Assembly: GCA_024734555.1 (NCBI GenBank)
Contig: JANPWX010000033.1
Location: 6,870,550 to 6,934,549, forward strand
Length of the DNA stretch: 64,000 nucleotides
Reading direction: 5' to 3'
Source: Trochalopteron elliotii
Lineage: Eukaryota; Chordata; Aves; Passeriformes; Leiothrichidae
In this document: piece after piece, positions 12,716-24,485 of the stretch
How the letters are laid out: each line of letters opens with the position of its first letter
Numbering within the stretch: position 1 is the first letter of the stretch
The notes under the pieces: generated by a model
The model's database searches: none
What the model was told of the DNA's origin: nothing
What the model saw: only the letters and a program-made list of their open reading frames with translations
Position numbers and translations under genes: made by a program

Positions 12716-14319
12716 CAGTCTTCAGCCCCCGTGGCCCCTTGGAACCCCCTCAGCTGCAGGGTTTTGGGGACACTGGGAGAAGCCAAAGCCAAGGGAGCCC
12801 CTGGGCTGTGGCAGAGCTGTGGGGCTGAGCCTGAGCCCTGCAGCAGAGGAAAGGGGTGCAATAATGAGACGAGTCCAACAGCAGGACAGAGAGGACAGAG
12901 ATGGGCAGAAAAGGGTCCTGAGGGTGTCTGAGGGCTCATTTTGCTCGGGGCTTGGGCAGGACACGTGTCATGGCAGGAGCTGTTTGTGCCTGTGCCTAAA
13001 GTGCTGCCAGGGCAAGCTGGGGCTGGGAGAGATCTTTCAAACCACCTGGTTCCAGTTCATGCCATGGGTTCCTGCGCCTGGGCACAGGGAAAGGCTGTGC
13101 TGATGGTGTGGCCACAGTCAGGGGCTGGTGTTGGAAACCCAGGGCTGTGCACAGCAGCACAAATAAACCCTCTGTAGGCAGCTTCACCTTGCCGGGGCCC
13201 TGGCTAATTGATTCTTTCACTTGTAGTCAAATTGAGCTGCTCACGTTCCTGGGTGTTCAAGAAACCCTTCAAACATTGTTCAGTGTGTGGAGAACAAACC
13301 CTCCTAAGATGCTGCCAGCTGAAAATAGGCCTGAGGCAGCAGCAGGGAAGTCATTACTCTTCATATCGGACACACACAAAAAAAAATGTTTCTGTTGTAT
13401 TCATGATTATTTTTGTTTTCTGCACTTCCTGGAAAGCAGAGGGACCATGCAGTGTTGTGGGTTTTTGCAGAAATGCAGAGGAGAGCAGGATTACAGCCCG
13501 TGCTCTTTAGCAGTGTGGAAATCCTCCCAGCCCTTGCTGTGCAGTAACTCTGAGCTCATGGTCTGCTCTTGATGGTGCCTCGTTCAAAAAGCCTAAATTA
13601 TTCACATTGGTGGGGCTGGGACTCCAGCTCCTGGCTCACTGGTCACACTCCTGGAGGGAAGCTGAGGGCTCTGGAAGAAGAACCCTCCCTAATCCCTCAC
13701 CTTGCAGGGTGTCCCTGTCTCCAGGCTGGAGCCACATCTGTATTTGTTCACTCTGGCTCTGGCCACCCCCAGGGTGTTTGTGACACCAGTGCTGGGACAG
13801 CTGGGTGGGCACCAGCTGCAGGCAGAGCTGGAATTGGGACCCTGGGAGTGTTGAAAGACTCCTCAGCAGCTTGATGTCCCTCCTGGCCTGTTTGGAGGTG
13901 CAGGCAGTGCTCCTTGGGCAGGGCCACTTGGGCTCTGCTTTTGGAAATAACACAGTGCTCAGAATATTCAAAATTAAGGGGGAAGGGGGGGAGATGCAAG
14001 GAAGAAAATGGGAGTGAAGTTCCCCTCTCTGTCTTGGAGATAAGCTACAAAATCCAGCTTTAACTGAGTTCCATTATTAGCACTTTGGGGACTGGGTTTT
14101 TATCTGCCTTGAACAGGATTAATGCACTGTGACAAAAAGGAATGGCTTCAAAGCAGAGGAGCAGGCATCTTCTGGGGCTGGGAGCTGCAGGAGCCAAGGC
14201 TGGGCTGTGGTGGGTTATCTGTGCTGGGGCTGCCCTCTCCTAATGCCTGACCTCTCCTCTGGGCTGCACTGATCCTGCCGGGATACCTTCCCATATTTCT
14301 CCCTCCTCTCAAGAGCCTG

Positions 14320-14680
14320 ACCCGAAGTTTCAATTACAATATTAAATTACCAGGTCACCAGAGTCAAAGTAGGCTGCCAACTTCTTAATGATCTCTTTCT
14401 TCTCGTGTGGAGTTTTTGGTTTGTTTTTTTTTTTTTTTTTTCCGAGCCTCCTTTCCATCTCTGCACTTTTAATTGAGACCATCTGTAATTTAACACATCG
14501 CCACGGCGCTCGGCGAGTTGTGTAACTGGTGCAGGGTTTTAGGAGGACTCTGGTGCTCATCCTCAGGGACTGCAGCAGCTTTCCACTGTCTTCCAGCGCC
14601 TTCCTAAGAAATCCAGAACTAATTGCCAGGACCGTTTAATCTGCTCCCTCGGGGCTTTGATTAATCACTCAGTGCTTATT
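14320..14680. other. AT-rich intronic block, possible conserved non-coding element
   Basis: A block of lower GC content carries several TAAT-type cores (TCAATTACAATATTAAATTA, TTTTAATTGAGACC, TTTGATTAATCACTC) and a poly-T of 17 at 14427-14443. It stands out from the GC-rich, purine-biased surroundings. No coding potential is credible: the only frame is lysine-rich because of the poly-T. Conservation could not be tested. Confidence 0.25.
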
Positions 14681-17600
14681 TTTCATCTCTCGCTGGTGGA
14701 GGTGCTGAGGGTGTCGTTGTGGGGCTGGGGCTGGTCCCCAGGCTGGTGTGTGGGTGTTTGTGAGTGGAGCTGGCTGCAGGCACCAGGGATGTCCCCAGGG
14801 ATGTCCCCAGGGCTGTCCCAGAGCCCAGTCCCTTGCAAAGGGGCTCAGAGTGTCCTTGATGCCTGTCCCCGTTTGTCCAAGGTACCAACCAAGTCTGTCC
14901 ATCAGTTCTGCACCTCAGGAGCTTCTCCTCTGCCTGACCTTGGCCAGCACCTGCCTGTTCCTCCTGCAATGCCTGTGACCCCCCAATCATCAGTGTCCCT
15001 GCTTGCCTGGGCCATGGTGGCCCCGGGGCTGTCCCCTCCAGCCCAGTGTGTCCTTCTCACCCTGCCCAGCTCCTCTCCACGCTGCACCACGGGGCAAACA
15101 ACCCAGGCTTTAACAAACAGGTTAGAAGGGATCGTTAACATGGAAAGACCTAATTCCAACCTGATAAATCACCTGTTTCTGTTGCTGCTGTGTGTGACCT
15201 GGCTGTCATTAAGGGCTGGGGGAAACTCCTTCCCCTCCCCTTCCTGCAGGGCTGCCCTGGGGGTGGGAGCACTGGGCTGGAACTGCCCTGCCCCTGCCTG
15301 GGTCTGGGCAGGGACAAAGGTGCCCAATTCCTTCTGCTGGCTTGGAGCTCCCGTGGCAGCCCTGGCTGTGTCCTGGGGGCAGCAGGATTTGGGGAGTGGG
15401 GTGAGGTGGTGTCTGCATGCCCTGGGGCCATCCCACACTGCAAAGAGCCCCTCTGACAGCTCTCCAGGGGCTGCTGGTGGTCTCTCCAAAGCTTGTTTTG
15501 TGCTGGGACTGGGCCATGCACCTGCATGGCCGGGGGACAGGCACAGGGCAGGGCAAGAGCTGTTCCCCCACGGTGCCTTTAGGTATTGGGATGCTCTGAC
15601 TGCTGCTCCCAAGCAGCTTTTTTGACCCAAGAAATTTGGAGAGGAAGCAGAATTTGGACTTCTGCCATGCCCTGGGTGGAGGAACTCAGCCTCTGGCACA
15701 TCCAAACGTGACACAGGCTCTTGTACCAGCAAGAGGCACAAACCCTGGGCCAGCTGCACTTCCCTGGAGCAGCCCCCGTGCCCAGCAGCGCTATCCTTGG
15801 AGCCTGCTGTGGCTCTGGGTGCTGCTCTGGCACACCAGAGCCGTGGCAGGATGAAGATCTCTCCCTGATCCGAGCTCTGCTGCTGTCACCGTCCCCGTCC
15901 CCACCCACTCCTCTTCCAGTGCCGGGGATGATTGATGCTGCTCATCCCGCCCGGCTCCAGCGCGTTCATTGTCATGCAGAGGATGTTGTCAATTCATTAC
16001 GGTATTTCATGGCAAACTGCGGGCGGTTTGGGGTGTTTTGTTCATGAAAGTCCTTCTTAAAGCACGTGGCCGGCCTCAAAACGCTCAACCCCCTTCAATG
16101 AAAGAAGAGAAATGTTGAAGAGGGGGGGAATGTCAAAAGAAGAGGAGTGTTAAAGGTGTCCCTTTCAGACAGAGCAGCCGCCCTGCCCCTCCTGGTTCTG
16201 CTGCTGGGCACTGGATTCACGGGGGTTTTGTTGGCCAGGTCTTACCTGAGGGCTGCAGGTGCCCCTTGTGCCCAGCTCTGACAGCAGAATGCTGCAGTGC
16301 TGTGGGATGGTGACATTCCCTGAAGCTGGGCTGGGACTCAGGAGGAGGGGGCAGGTGTCAGACCCTGCATCTCTGGGGTCTTTTCACCCTCCAGACGCAC
16401 AGGGAGCACCAAGGTTCCTTCTCCCTTTCTGCAAAGCTCCATTTGCTTTGCATTCCTTGTGTTTTCCTGAGCCCCCGGAGCAGGCAGGGAAAGGAGCTGG
16501 GGGCAGCTCACACTGCTCTCACATCTCTCACACTGGATGGAGACACAACCTGCTGCTCCCCAGGGCTGTGCTGGGGGCTCTCAACACCACGGGCCTTTCG
16601 GGGTGGAACTGGAGCATGAGGAGCATCCAGCTGCTCGGGAGATTCCCTGGGGGAGCTGTGGGTGCCCCTGGCACTGGCCAGGGCTGTGCTGGGCTCAGAG
16701 CCTGGGGGGGCATATGGGGACAATGAGTGTCCTTTGAGCTGCCACTCTGCCACCACGTCCTGCTCCTCCTGGAGACCTGGGAGTGTCCCCAGTGAGGGTC
16801 AGGGCTCAGCTGGTCCCTGGGCTGTGTCCCCCAGCAGGGCCGTGGTGGCTCTGTCCCCTCCCCAGCCAGGGCCACACGGGGCTGAATTATTCATCCTGGA
16901 AGTGAATCTCTGTTAGAGCTCAGGATGGCAGCAATGTTGATGGAGTATTTAAATTCTGAGCCGATTTTCTGTGAGCCAGGACAGGCTCTCTAATGTCAAA
17001 TTAATGTCTTTGTGTCTCTGGAAATAGCTCCAGCTCCGTGTGGGGGCACAGGGCAGCCTGGGGAGTGGGGCCCTTCTGCAGCATCCTGGGGGATTGGCTC
17101 AAGGGTTGAAGTTGCCCACTCCCACAGAGCAAACAGGCAGGAGAGTGAGGGGTCAGTTTTCCTAGAGAACTGGGAGTTTTCCCAGTACAGTCAATGGGAG
17201 ATGTGTGGAAAATCCTGGCTCTGGGTTTTTGGGCAGGTGAGGAGCCCAAGTTAATGAGGATATTTCAGTCTGCCCTTTTCATGACAGGGATTTGCACAAA
17301 TCAGGATTCCTGCTCTTCAGGCAGGTGATTCCCAATTCCCATCCTGAGCTCCTCAGATGGAAAGGCCTTGGGAGGCAGGAGGAGCTGGAACATCCTTCCC
17401 TCCCTTCAAAATGAGATTGGCCTGGGGGGCCCTGCTCCCACAGTGTTTGTGTCCATGCCCCATCAGTCCCCAGGGATGAGGGGAGCTGGGGCTGCTGTCA
17501 GGCTCTCATGGGGTCTCTGCTCCAGGCCCTGCTGCTGGAACCTCCCAGGGAGCAGAAGGGACAGTGCCAATTGCTTTTGTGATGGCTGGATGACTGTATA

Positions 17601-18439
17601 ACTTAAAAAAGATGCATCCTGCAGCTTTTGCTTCAGAAACCCCAGGAAATCCAGTTTTATCTTCCTGGAACTTGATGACACCTCTGTCAGCACTGCTTTG
17701 CCAGGCTGGACCCCTCAGGGCTGGGACAGAGATTTCTGTGTCCCACTGGGGCAGGATTAACTGGACTGGGGAAGAATCAGTCCCTGGGATTGGAACCTTT
17801 GTAGCTGTTCTGGCAATCAGAGCCTTCCAGACACACAAACTGGGGACACCTCACAGAACAGGAGCCTCATGTGCTATTTCCCCTCCTTTTTCTTAGGAAT
17901 GATGTCTCTTCTTTTCTTTCCTGTAAAAAAGGTTCAAAATACTGTGTTAGTTTCTGCCAAACCAGGCAGAAAGGCATTTCCACCCTCCTTACCTGCACCC
18001 CCCTTCATCCTTCAGGTGGAATCAGGGGCTTCTCCTCCTCTCCTGGCTCCCAGTGGCCTCTGTCCCCTCTGTCCCCTCCCTTGACCTCCCTGCTCATCCC
18101 AGCAGCTGTGCTGGGGCCATGTGCCCTGTGGGGCAAACCAGCAAAATTCCAGTGTCTCCCAAAGCACAGAGGTTTCTCCTCATTCCTTGAGGTTGCTGTG
18201 CCATGGTGGAGCAGACACAGAGCCAGGGAGGGAGGGCAGGGTCCCTGGTGTCCCTGGTGTCCCTGCCTTTGTCCTCCAGCCAAGGGGCACCCAGTACATG
18301 AGCCTGGAGCTGCAGCAGCCCCGTGACATCCCCATCCCTGGAGCTGTCCAGAAATCCCTGGGGATCACAGCTGTCTTTACCCTCTGTCCCTCTGGGGCTG
18401 ACAGTGGGAAAACCGCTGAAGTCTGAGGAGCTGAAGATT

Positions 18440-18610
18440 GTTGTTCTGTAAGAACCCCAGAAAGCTTTTAACCAAAGCTGGGGATTAAATTCAGAGAGCG
18501 CAAATTTTAGCTCAGCTTCTCTCTCTGCGTGCTCTAAGTGATTAAAAGCTGTAAAGCGCTGTCAGAAATTCAGGACTTCCCCTCCTGGAGCCCTTCTTTC
18601 CCCTTATTTT
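18440..18610. other. AT-rich intronic block, possible conserved non-coding element
   Basis: The stretch with AGAAAGCTTTTAACCAAAGC, TTAAATTCAGAGAGCGCAAA and GTGATTAAAAGCTGTAAAGC lacks repeat character and contrasts with its flanks. No gene or repeat family is recognised. Regulatory function is only a possibility. Confidence 0.2.
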
Positions 18611-20362
18611 ATGATTACCATGCTTCAGTGGCTCTGTTTGATGCCATGAGTGTGATTTTTTAGCATGGAATGGAAAGTCGTGGGCAGCTCTGGCTGGGGC
18701 ACGTTTCAGCCCCTCACCAGGGCTGGGCGGTGCCTCTGACCCCGGGGGTTTGCCCAGTGTAGGTGGAGCAACACAAAGCTCCCTTAAAAAGTCTTTTTCT
18801 CTCTTTACTTTGGTGTTATTTTGTTTCCTTCAGCTTTGCTAATCTGAATTCCAAGCTGTTTCCTAAAGCTGTTGTTGGTTGGGAAGTGGGGACGTTATCC
18901 AAATGAGAATATCCACAGGTTGGAAGGGAGCAGCTACACACTGAGATATGCTTGAAATAATCTTTGAGCTTCCCTGATATTGGAGCCATCTGCCAAAGCT
19001 CAGCTCTGTCAGCTCCCTGGGGATGGTTGAACTCCTCCCTGGCTTTGATTTTCAGATGAATCTTGCTTGAACCTTCTTCTCTCTCTGTTAACTCTCCATC
19101 TGTCTCCCTTACTTGACATGCTGTATCCACGACTGTTCCCGGTGCTTCCAGACCTCTCCCTGGCCTGATGGAGGGGAACAAAGGCTTCCCTGGGGTGGGA
19201 ATGTGTGTTCTGGGAAGGGCTGGACTCAGGAGGCAGAAGAGGTGACGTCCCTGAATTATTCATTTCGCGAAGGACTCGGGGAAAATTGATTATTCCCTTC
19301 CTCAGAACATTGGGACAAGGAGTTCATGCAATGAAATTAGAGCAACAAATGGAGATCAAGTAGAAGGCAGGGCTGCTCCGTGGGCTGCCAGGCAGGGTTC
19401 ATTCCTGCAGGAAGCCATTTGTCACGGGGCTGGGGAGGGCTGGATGCCTTCCTGCAGCTGAGGACGTTCCATGGGGGACATGGGGCCAATCCCACCCCGT
19501 GTGCCAGACTGGGGGTGAAGAGGGGCAAGGCAGCATTTGTCACCCTGAGCCAGCTCCTCCACGTGCCAGGAGTCCACTGCTCTGGGCTCTTCAGGATGGG
19601 CTCAGCAGTCTCAGGTGTTTGCCAATGGAACGCTGGCTTGAGCCTCTCCTGGGCTTTCCTATCCCTGGGAATGCCTGTGCTGGTGCTGGGCTGGCTCCCA
19701 GGGCAGCCTGGTGCCTGGGTAAGGAGCTTAAAGCTTCGGTAAAGGGCTTTTCCTGAGCACAACCCCTGGCCTGGGAGGGATTTTGTGTTCTGAGAGCAAA
19801 TCTTTGGGCATGGTGTTATCTTCGGGCAAAGTGCCCGAGGGGAGAGGGAGCAGTGAGGTGAGGGATGGCGGGGACAGGCTCCTGAGCTTGTTCACACGGT
19901 GTGAACAGGAGAGGAGGGAATGTCCTGCGGGAGCAAGGAGCATGTGCAGGGCTGGGAATGCTGCTCCCGGAATCAGCAGCTGCCAGAGCCGCAGCTCCTG
20001 CTGCTGCAGGATTTGCAGCGTGTGCAGGCAGCCAAGTGCTCCCAGCCCCACGCTGCTGCTCCGAGCTGGAATTCTGCAGCCTGTCCCTCTGCAGCCCGGG
20101 GAATACCCTGAACCTTGGGCAGCTGGGGCTGGAGATGCTGTGCTGAGCTGCCCCGCGGGTCCCTGCCCGGGGACAGCCCTTCCCGTGCTGGAGCTGCAGG
20201 CAGACGTGTGTTCTGCAGCCTTCAAAAGCCTGGAACACCTTCTGCTGTGGTTTGACTGATTGGCAGCTTCTGGAATCAGTAGGGAATCGGCAGGGAAACT
20301 GCTCTGTGGTTTTTCTGGAGGGTTTTTGAGCAGTGGTTTAAGCCAAGACGCCTTTCTCTGTG

Positions 20363-20391
20363 TATGTGTGTGTATATATATATATATATAT
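20363..20391 (+). repeat. TG/TA dinucleotide microsatellite
   Basis: A short TGTGTG run passes directly into about nine TA units. It is a simple-sequence tract without other features. Confidence 0.9.
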
Positions 20392-21353
20392 TTAAGCAAT
20401 ACTGTGTTAGCATTTTTCTAGCATTTTCTCTTTTCATCCTCCACAATAAGACGTTTCCTAGGGTTTGAGAATGCCCTGCTGCTGTTGTGGTTTCAGAGCT
20501 CTCAAACCCAACCTTCCAGCAGATCTTGCTTCCCAGGACTGTGCCAGGATCCCAGGGAACAGAGGTGTGTGATCTTGCCCTGATGTTTTGGTGCAAATCT
20601 TTTCACATCTGAGACACCGTGCTGGGGCTGCTGTGGAAAATGAGCATTCCAGCAAATCTCCTGAGGCTGTGGAGAGCTGCTGGGCTTGGGGCTCTTTGCC
20701 TTCCATAGGGTTTGTATTCTTCCCTTCTCCCAGGACAGGGACGTCTGCCCAGAGCCCTGTGATGGAGCTGGCCCTGAAGGGGAGTTTAGGGCCAGGAAAT
20801 CCTCCTGCATTGTGCAGTAAGGAATGGGAAAGGTTAATCTTTCATTCTTGCTGCGTACAAACGACTTGGGATGTTTGTAGCCAACCGGTGGGATTTGATA
20901 ACTTTATTACACAAATAATAAGATTTACAAATTAACTGTCTAATTAGCGACCTGGGAAAGCTGCTGCTCGTGCTGGGGTTTGTAAACTGACAAAGACATG
21001 GGCTTAAACTGCTGAAGTGTGATGACAACAGGAGGGCATGGCACTGGAAAGATCTCTACAACCTCCTCACATCCATTGGGCAGGTTGGGTCTGAGAGCTG
21101 AGAGGGGATAACTGACATCAAATCCTGCTCCTGAGTCATTCTGTTGGCCCTGTTACCCTTTTGCATGGATGAAGCACTCACCTGAGCATGGGGGAGGTGT
21201 TCCAGTGGATCCTTCTGAGGCTCATGGAGCTTCCTGGGAAGCAGGGAGGCAAAGCCCCCACTGCTGCTGGGGCAGAGAGCTCTGGTGTGCCTTGGATGTG
21301 TAGGGAAGTGTTCTGCTTGCCCATCTTCCAGAGGATTATCCTTGCCATAGATC

Positions 21354-21525
21354 AGAATCATAGAATCCTGGAATGGTTTGGGTGGAAAGGGACCTTAAAG
21401 CCCATCCAGTGGCACCCTTGCCCTGGGCAGGGACACCTTTCACTGTCCCAGGTTGTTCCAGCCTGGGCTTGGGCACTTCCAGGGATGGCCTTTAGGGTCC
21501 CTTCCCACCCTAACCATTCCATGGT
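21354..21525. mobile_element. fold-back CR1 fragment (two inverted 3' ends)
   Basis: The left arm (about 21370-21407) reads like an antisense CR1 3' end (GGAATGGTTTGGGTGGAAAG). The right arm (about 21484-21522) reads like a sense CR1 3' end (CTTTAGGGTCCCTTCCCACC ... CCATTCC). The arms match as inverted repeats at about 34 of 38 positions across a 75-bp spacer of antisense CR1 sequence. Such a structure could arise from inversion during insertion or from two independent nested insertions. Confidence 0.7.
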
Positions 21526-23246
21526 GAGCTCAGCCTGGTGGCACTCTGGTTTCCTCTGCTGAGCTGGAATGGTCCCAGCTCCACTGGGAAGGTCCCAGCA
21601 CAGCCCAGCCTGTGGCAGCAGCGTCCAACCTGTGCCTGTCACAGAGCTTACCCAGTTTGTACACACACTTCAGGAGAAATCCCTGCTAATAGAGTTCTAA
21701 TTTCTTCCTTCCTGCTTCCCAGATGCTTCTGTCTCCATATACAAATGACAGAAATGGTGAGCAATGCTTTCAAGAAAATGTTTGTTTGTTTGACTCAGAA
21801 AAGCAAGTGAGAGGTCCTGCAAGGAGAGAGCTCTTGGCAGTTGTTCTGCCTCTAAAACCTTCCGGGTTTGTTTTTGTTCACAATGGAAAATATGAAGAGG
21901 AAAATGAATTTACAGCTGCACGTAGCAGGGCACAAAGAGGGGACTGTGGAGTTCATGGCCAATGTCATTTGCCTTTTCCTTGTTCCTTAGGAAAAGTCCC
22001 ATATTGCTGCAACTGGAACTTGCTCTGTTCTTGCACAGCTCAATTTGGTTCCTGTGCCCTGTCTCCAAACCTCAGCCCCTGCTCCTCATCTTCCAGAGGC
22101 TTTTATTCAGTGTAACTGCAGCTCTTGGGAAAAGGATGTGGTGGATGGGAGAGCCCTGGGGCAGAGCTGAGTGTGGTGCCCAGGCTCCCCTCAGAACCAG
22201 GGCTTGTTCCCTTTGCTCATTTCCTGCCTGGGCTCCCTTTGGGCCCCTTGGAGCTGAGGTCTCATCATGTGGGGTGGGGCATGGGATGGAGCTGAGCACT
22301 CCTGGGTGTGGATGCAGAGTGCAGCTGGCCCAGGTCAGAGCTGGCCCCCAGAAGGTGACAGAGGTGACACTGGCTGTGAGGTGGTGCCTCTGTTCCCCAG
22401 AGCTGGGGAGACCCAGTAGTGCTGTCACCTCCAGCTGCAGGGTCAGAGGGGCTGAGAGCCCTGGAGGAGGATCTGGGTCATCAGTCGAAGTTACCTCCAG
22501 TGACAAATGGTTCTTTAAGGTCTGTCACCGAAGGTGAGGTGCTCATTTGGCATTTGGGGAAAAAATCATCCTTGAAATGCAGAGCTTTGGCTGCACAAAC
22601 TGCAGATACGGTGCTGGCAGCTCCAGGCTGGCACGTGCTGAAAGAGTTTGGTGGTTTGGGGGATGGGGGTTTAGCTCTGGGTACTCCTGATGGGAAGTCT
22701 GGGCAGTGGCACGTTGGGATTGATCTCCCTGTGCCGTTCCCAGAAGGGCAAGGCTGGCATTGACGTGAGTGAGGGGAGGAAGATGTGCGTGTCTTGTGGT
22801 CTGGCAAACGGAGGCTGGGGAGATGCTGAAGAAAAGCAGAACTGTGGGAGGAAAATTGCCCACCTGTTCCCTTGGGTACAATCTTCCATTTTTGGCCACA
22901 TGCACTTTTCAGCTCAGATCCCCGCAAGCGCCAGATTCTCCCTCTCTTTATTCCCGGCGGTGACCTCAGAGCGTGTGCCACGAGTGACAATGAGCTCAGA
23001 GCAACAGAAGTGTTCCCAGCCCTCCTCTGACGTTCACACCACACTTTGTTCTGCTGAGTTTCACTAAAATGCCTGCTCTGGGTTGGGGATATTCTGTAAG
23101 GTTTAAAAATCTGCTGCACAAGTTTGCCTAAAAATCCTCCTGGAGCTGCTCAGGAATCTGACACAGCTGTGGTTTGTTGTGTCACCTCTTGGCTCTCGTG
23201 GTGCCAGTGCTGTGCCCCTGACCCTGTCCCTGTGTTCTCTTTGCAG

Positions 23247-23329
23247 TTTGCTGCTTTGTGGTGCACAAGAGGTGCCATGAATTCGTCACCTTCTCCTGCC
23301 CCGGTGCCGACAAGGGCCCTGCCTCGGAT
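23247..23329 (+). CDS. PRKCB: PRKCB exon 3: second half of C1A domain
   Basis: This 83-nt exon is preceded by TTGCAG and followed by GTAAGT. It starts with the last two bases of Val69 (phase 2 entry) and ends in phase 0 after Asp96. It encodes [20 protein letters not shown] followed by ADKGPASD. Zinc ligands Cys70, His75, Cys78 and Cys86 of the first C1 domain are present. Their partners His37, Cys50, Cys53 and Cys67 are in exons 1-2, outside the window. In the family, C1A is the diacylglycerol/phorbol-ester module that pulls the enzyme to membranes. The length equals that known for the vertebrate conventional PKC exon 3. Confidence 0.97.
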
Positions 23330-23469
23330 GTAAGTACAGGTCCTGTGGGGGCTGCCTGGGCTTCACAGCACCTGCAGAAGGTGCTCCTCCAGCTCCCTTG
23401 GCTCAGGGCACTCCTGGGTTGTTGTTTCATATCTATGTCTAATGTACAGGCTGTCTAATGTCTAATTTA

Positions 23470-23600
23470 CAGGATGGTTTAGGTTGGAAAAGCCTCTAAG
23501 AATCATCAAGTGCAACCATTCCACAGCATTTCCAAGGCCACCACTACCCCACGTGCCATGTCCACACTGCTTTTAAATCCCCTCAGGGATTGGGATTTTG
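23470..23600 (-). mobile_element. CR1 LINE fragment (3' end)
   Basis: The antisense copy begins GGATGGTTTAGGTTGGAAAA and GCCTCTAAGAATCATCAAGT, then CAAGGCCACCACTACCCCA and TGCTTTTAAATCCCCTCAGG. This is the CR1 subfamily whose tail reads 'atgatcttagaggtcttttccaacc' in sense orientation. Confidence 0.8.
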
Positions 23601-24441
23601 TAGTTGTGGGGACTCTCATAGGTTTCTGGGACATTTAAAACACTCAAACCACCCAATAACTTGTGCTCAGCGGAGCAGAGGGAACACATGAGGAGGCAGA
23701 GATTTCCCTTTGGGGCTGAGCCTGCAGCCTTGCCCCAATGCCCTTCTATCCCTCGTGTCAGAAAACCACCCAAACCCTTGCTAGCTCAGTCCCCACCTTT
23801 ATTTCCCCAGGGATTTTATTTCCCAGTGGATGCCCCTGCTCAGGGGCAGCGGGGCTGGGCTCCCCAGCCTGGCTCTGCCAGCACCACTCAGGCCTGTCTG
23901 GCAGGTTCTGTGCTTTGCCGTGGAAACTGCCTAATTTGGGGAACTGCTGGGAGAGAGGAGCTCGAATTGGGGAAACGACAGAGCACCACAGCTCTCACCC
24001 TTAAAAATAGAAGTGGTGGGAGCAGGCGGCGTAACAGGCTGCGGAAGGTGGAGGCTCAACACACATTGTCGGCCACCCTCCCAGAAATGGGGCTGTGCCC
24101 TGTGTTGGGGAGAGAGGGGCTGAGGGGGATCAGGCTCTCAGCAGTGGGTGAGGTTTGTTCTGGGCCCGGGGGGGGCTGCTCCCCCTCCTGAGCCGTGGTG
24201 GCTGCGCAGAGGGCCCTTCCTCCTCCGGTGCAGGAAGCCAGGAGGAGGTGGCAGGGTGGCACTGCTGTCACCCACAGGACAGAAGCCCCTGAGGGCTTCC
24301 TGAGCCAGGGACAAGCAGGGACTGCTGAGGGAGGTGTGGGCAGGAGGTGCTGCCTGCCTGGAGTGAGGGAGAGAGGCTGAGGCGTGGCTGGGACACTGGG
24401 AGCATCCCTCTTCCATCTCCAGTGCCCATGGCACTGCCAGG

Positions 24442-24485
24442 ATTAGTGTTAGGGGTTAGGGTTAGGTTAAGGGTTAGGGTTAGGT
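24442..24485 (+). repeat. interstitial telomeric repeat, (TTAGGG)n degenerate
   Basis: About 44 bp are built from TTAGGG units: GTTAGGGGTTAGGGTTAGG, then TTAAGGG, then GTTAGGGTTAGG. At least four exact TTAGGG hexamers are visible, with one TTAGG and one TTAAGGG variant. It is a short interstitial telomeric tract inside intron 3. Confidence 0.85.

Larger units (their letters stand above)
1..23246 (+). other. PRKCB: intron 2, 3' portion (at least 23.2 kb)
   Basis: No coding exon was found here. The expected small exon 2, encoding the WGFGKQGFQCQ stretch of C1A, was looked for and not seen, so the region is read as the tail of a long intron 2. It holds CR1 fragments (3531-3708, 4105-4395, 7036-7160, 21354-21525), one solo LTR (5391-5681), minisatellites (6136-6319, 12255-12715), a CpG-dense patch (7225-7580), a TG/TA dinucleotide run (20363-20391) and a poly-T (14427-14443). 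The rest is GC-rich sequence without recognisable content. The acceptor at its end is a pyrimidine-rich tract ending in TTGCAG at 23241-23246. Confidence 0.8.

Noticed and set aside
12193..12939. A 248-codon proline/serine-rich reverse-strand frame, considered as a mucin-like gene
   Set aside because: It spans the G-rich minisatellite and the run of N, and the residues simply mirror the repeat.
14342..14560. A 72-codon reverse-strand frame with a lysine-rich stretch, considered as a small gene or retrocopy
   Set aside because: The lysine run is the complement of a poly-T tract, no family is recognised, and there is no promoter, splice or poly(A) context. The block is better described as non-coding.
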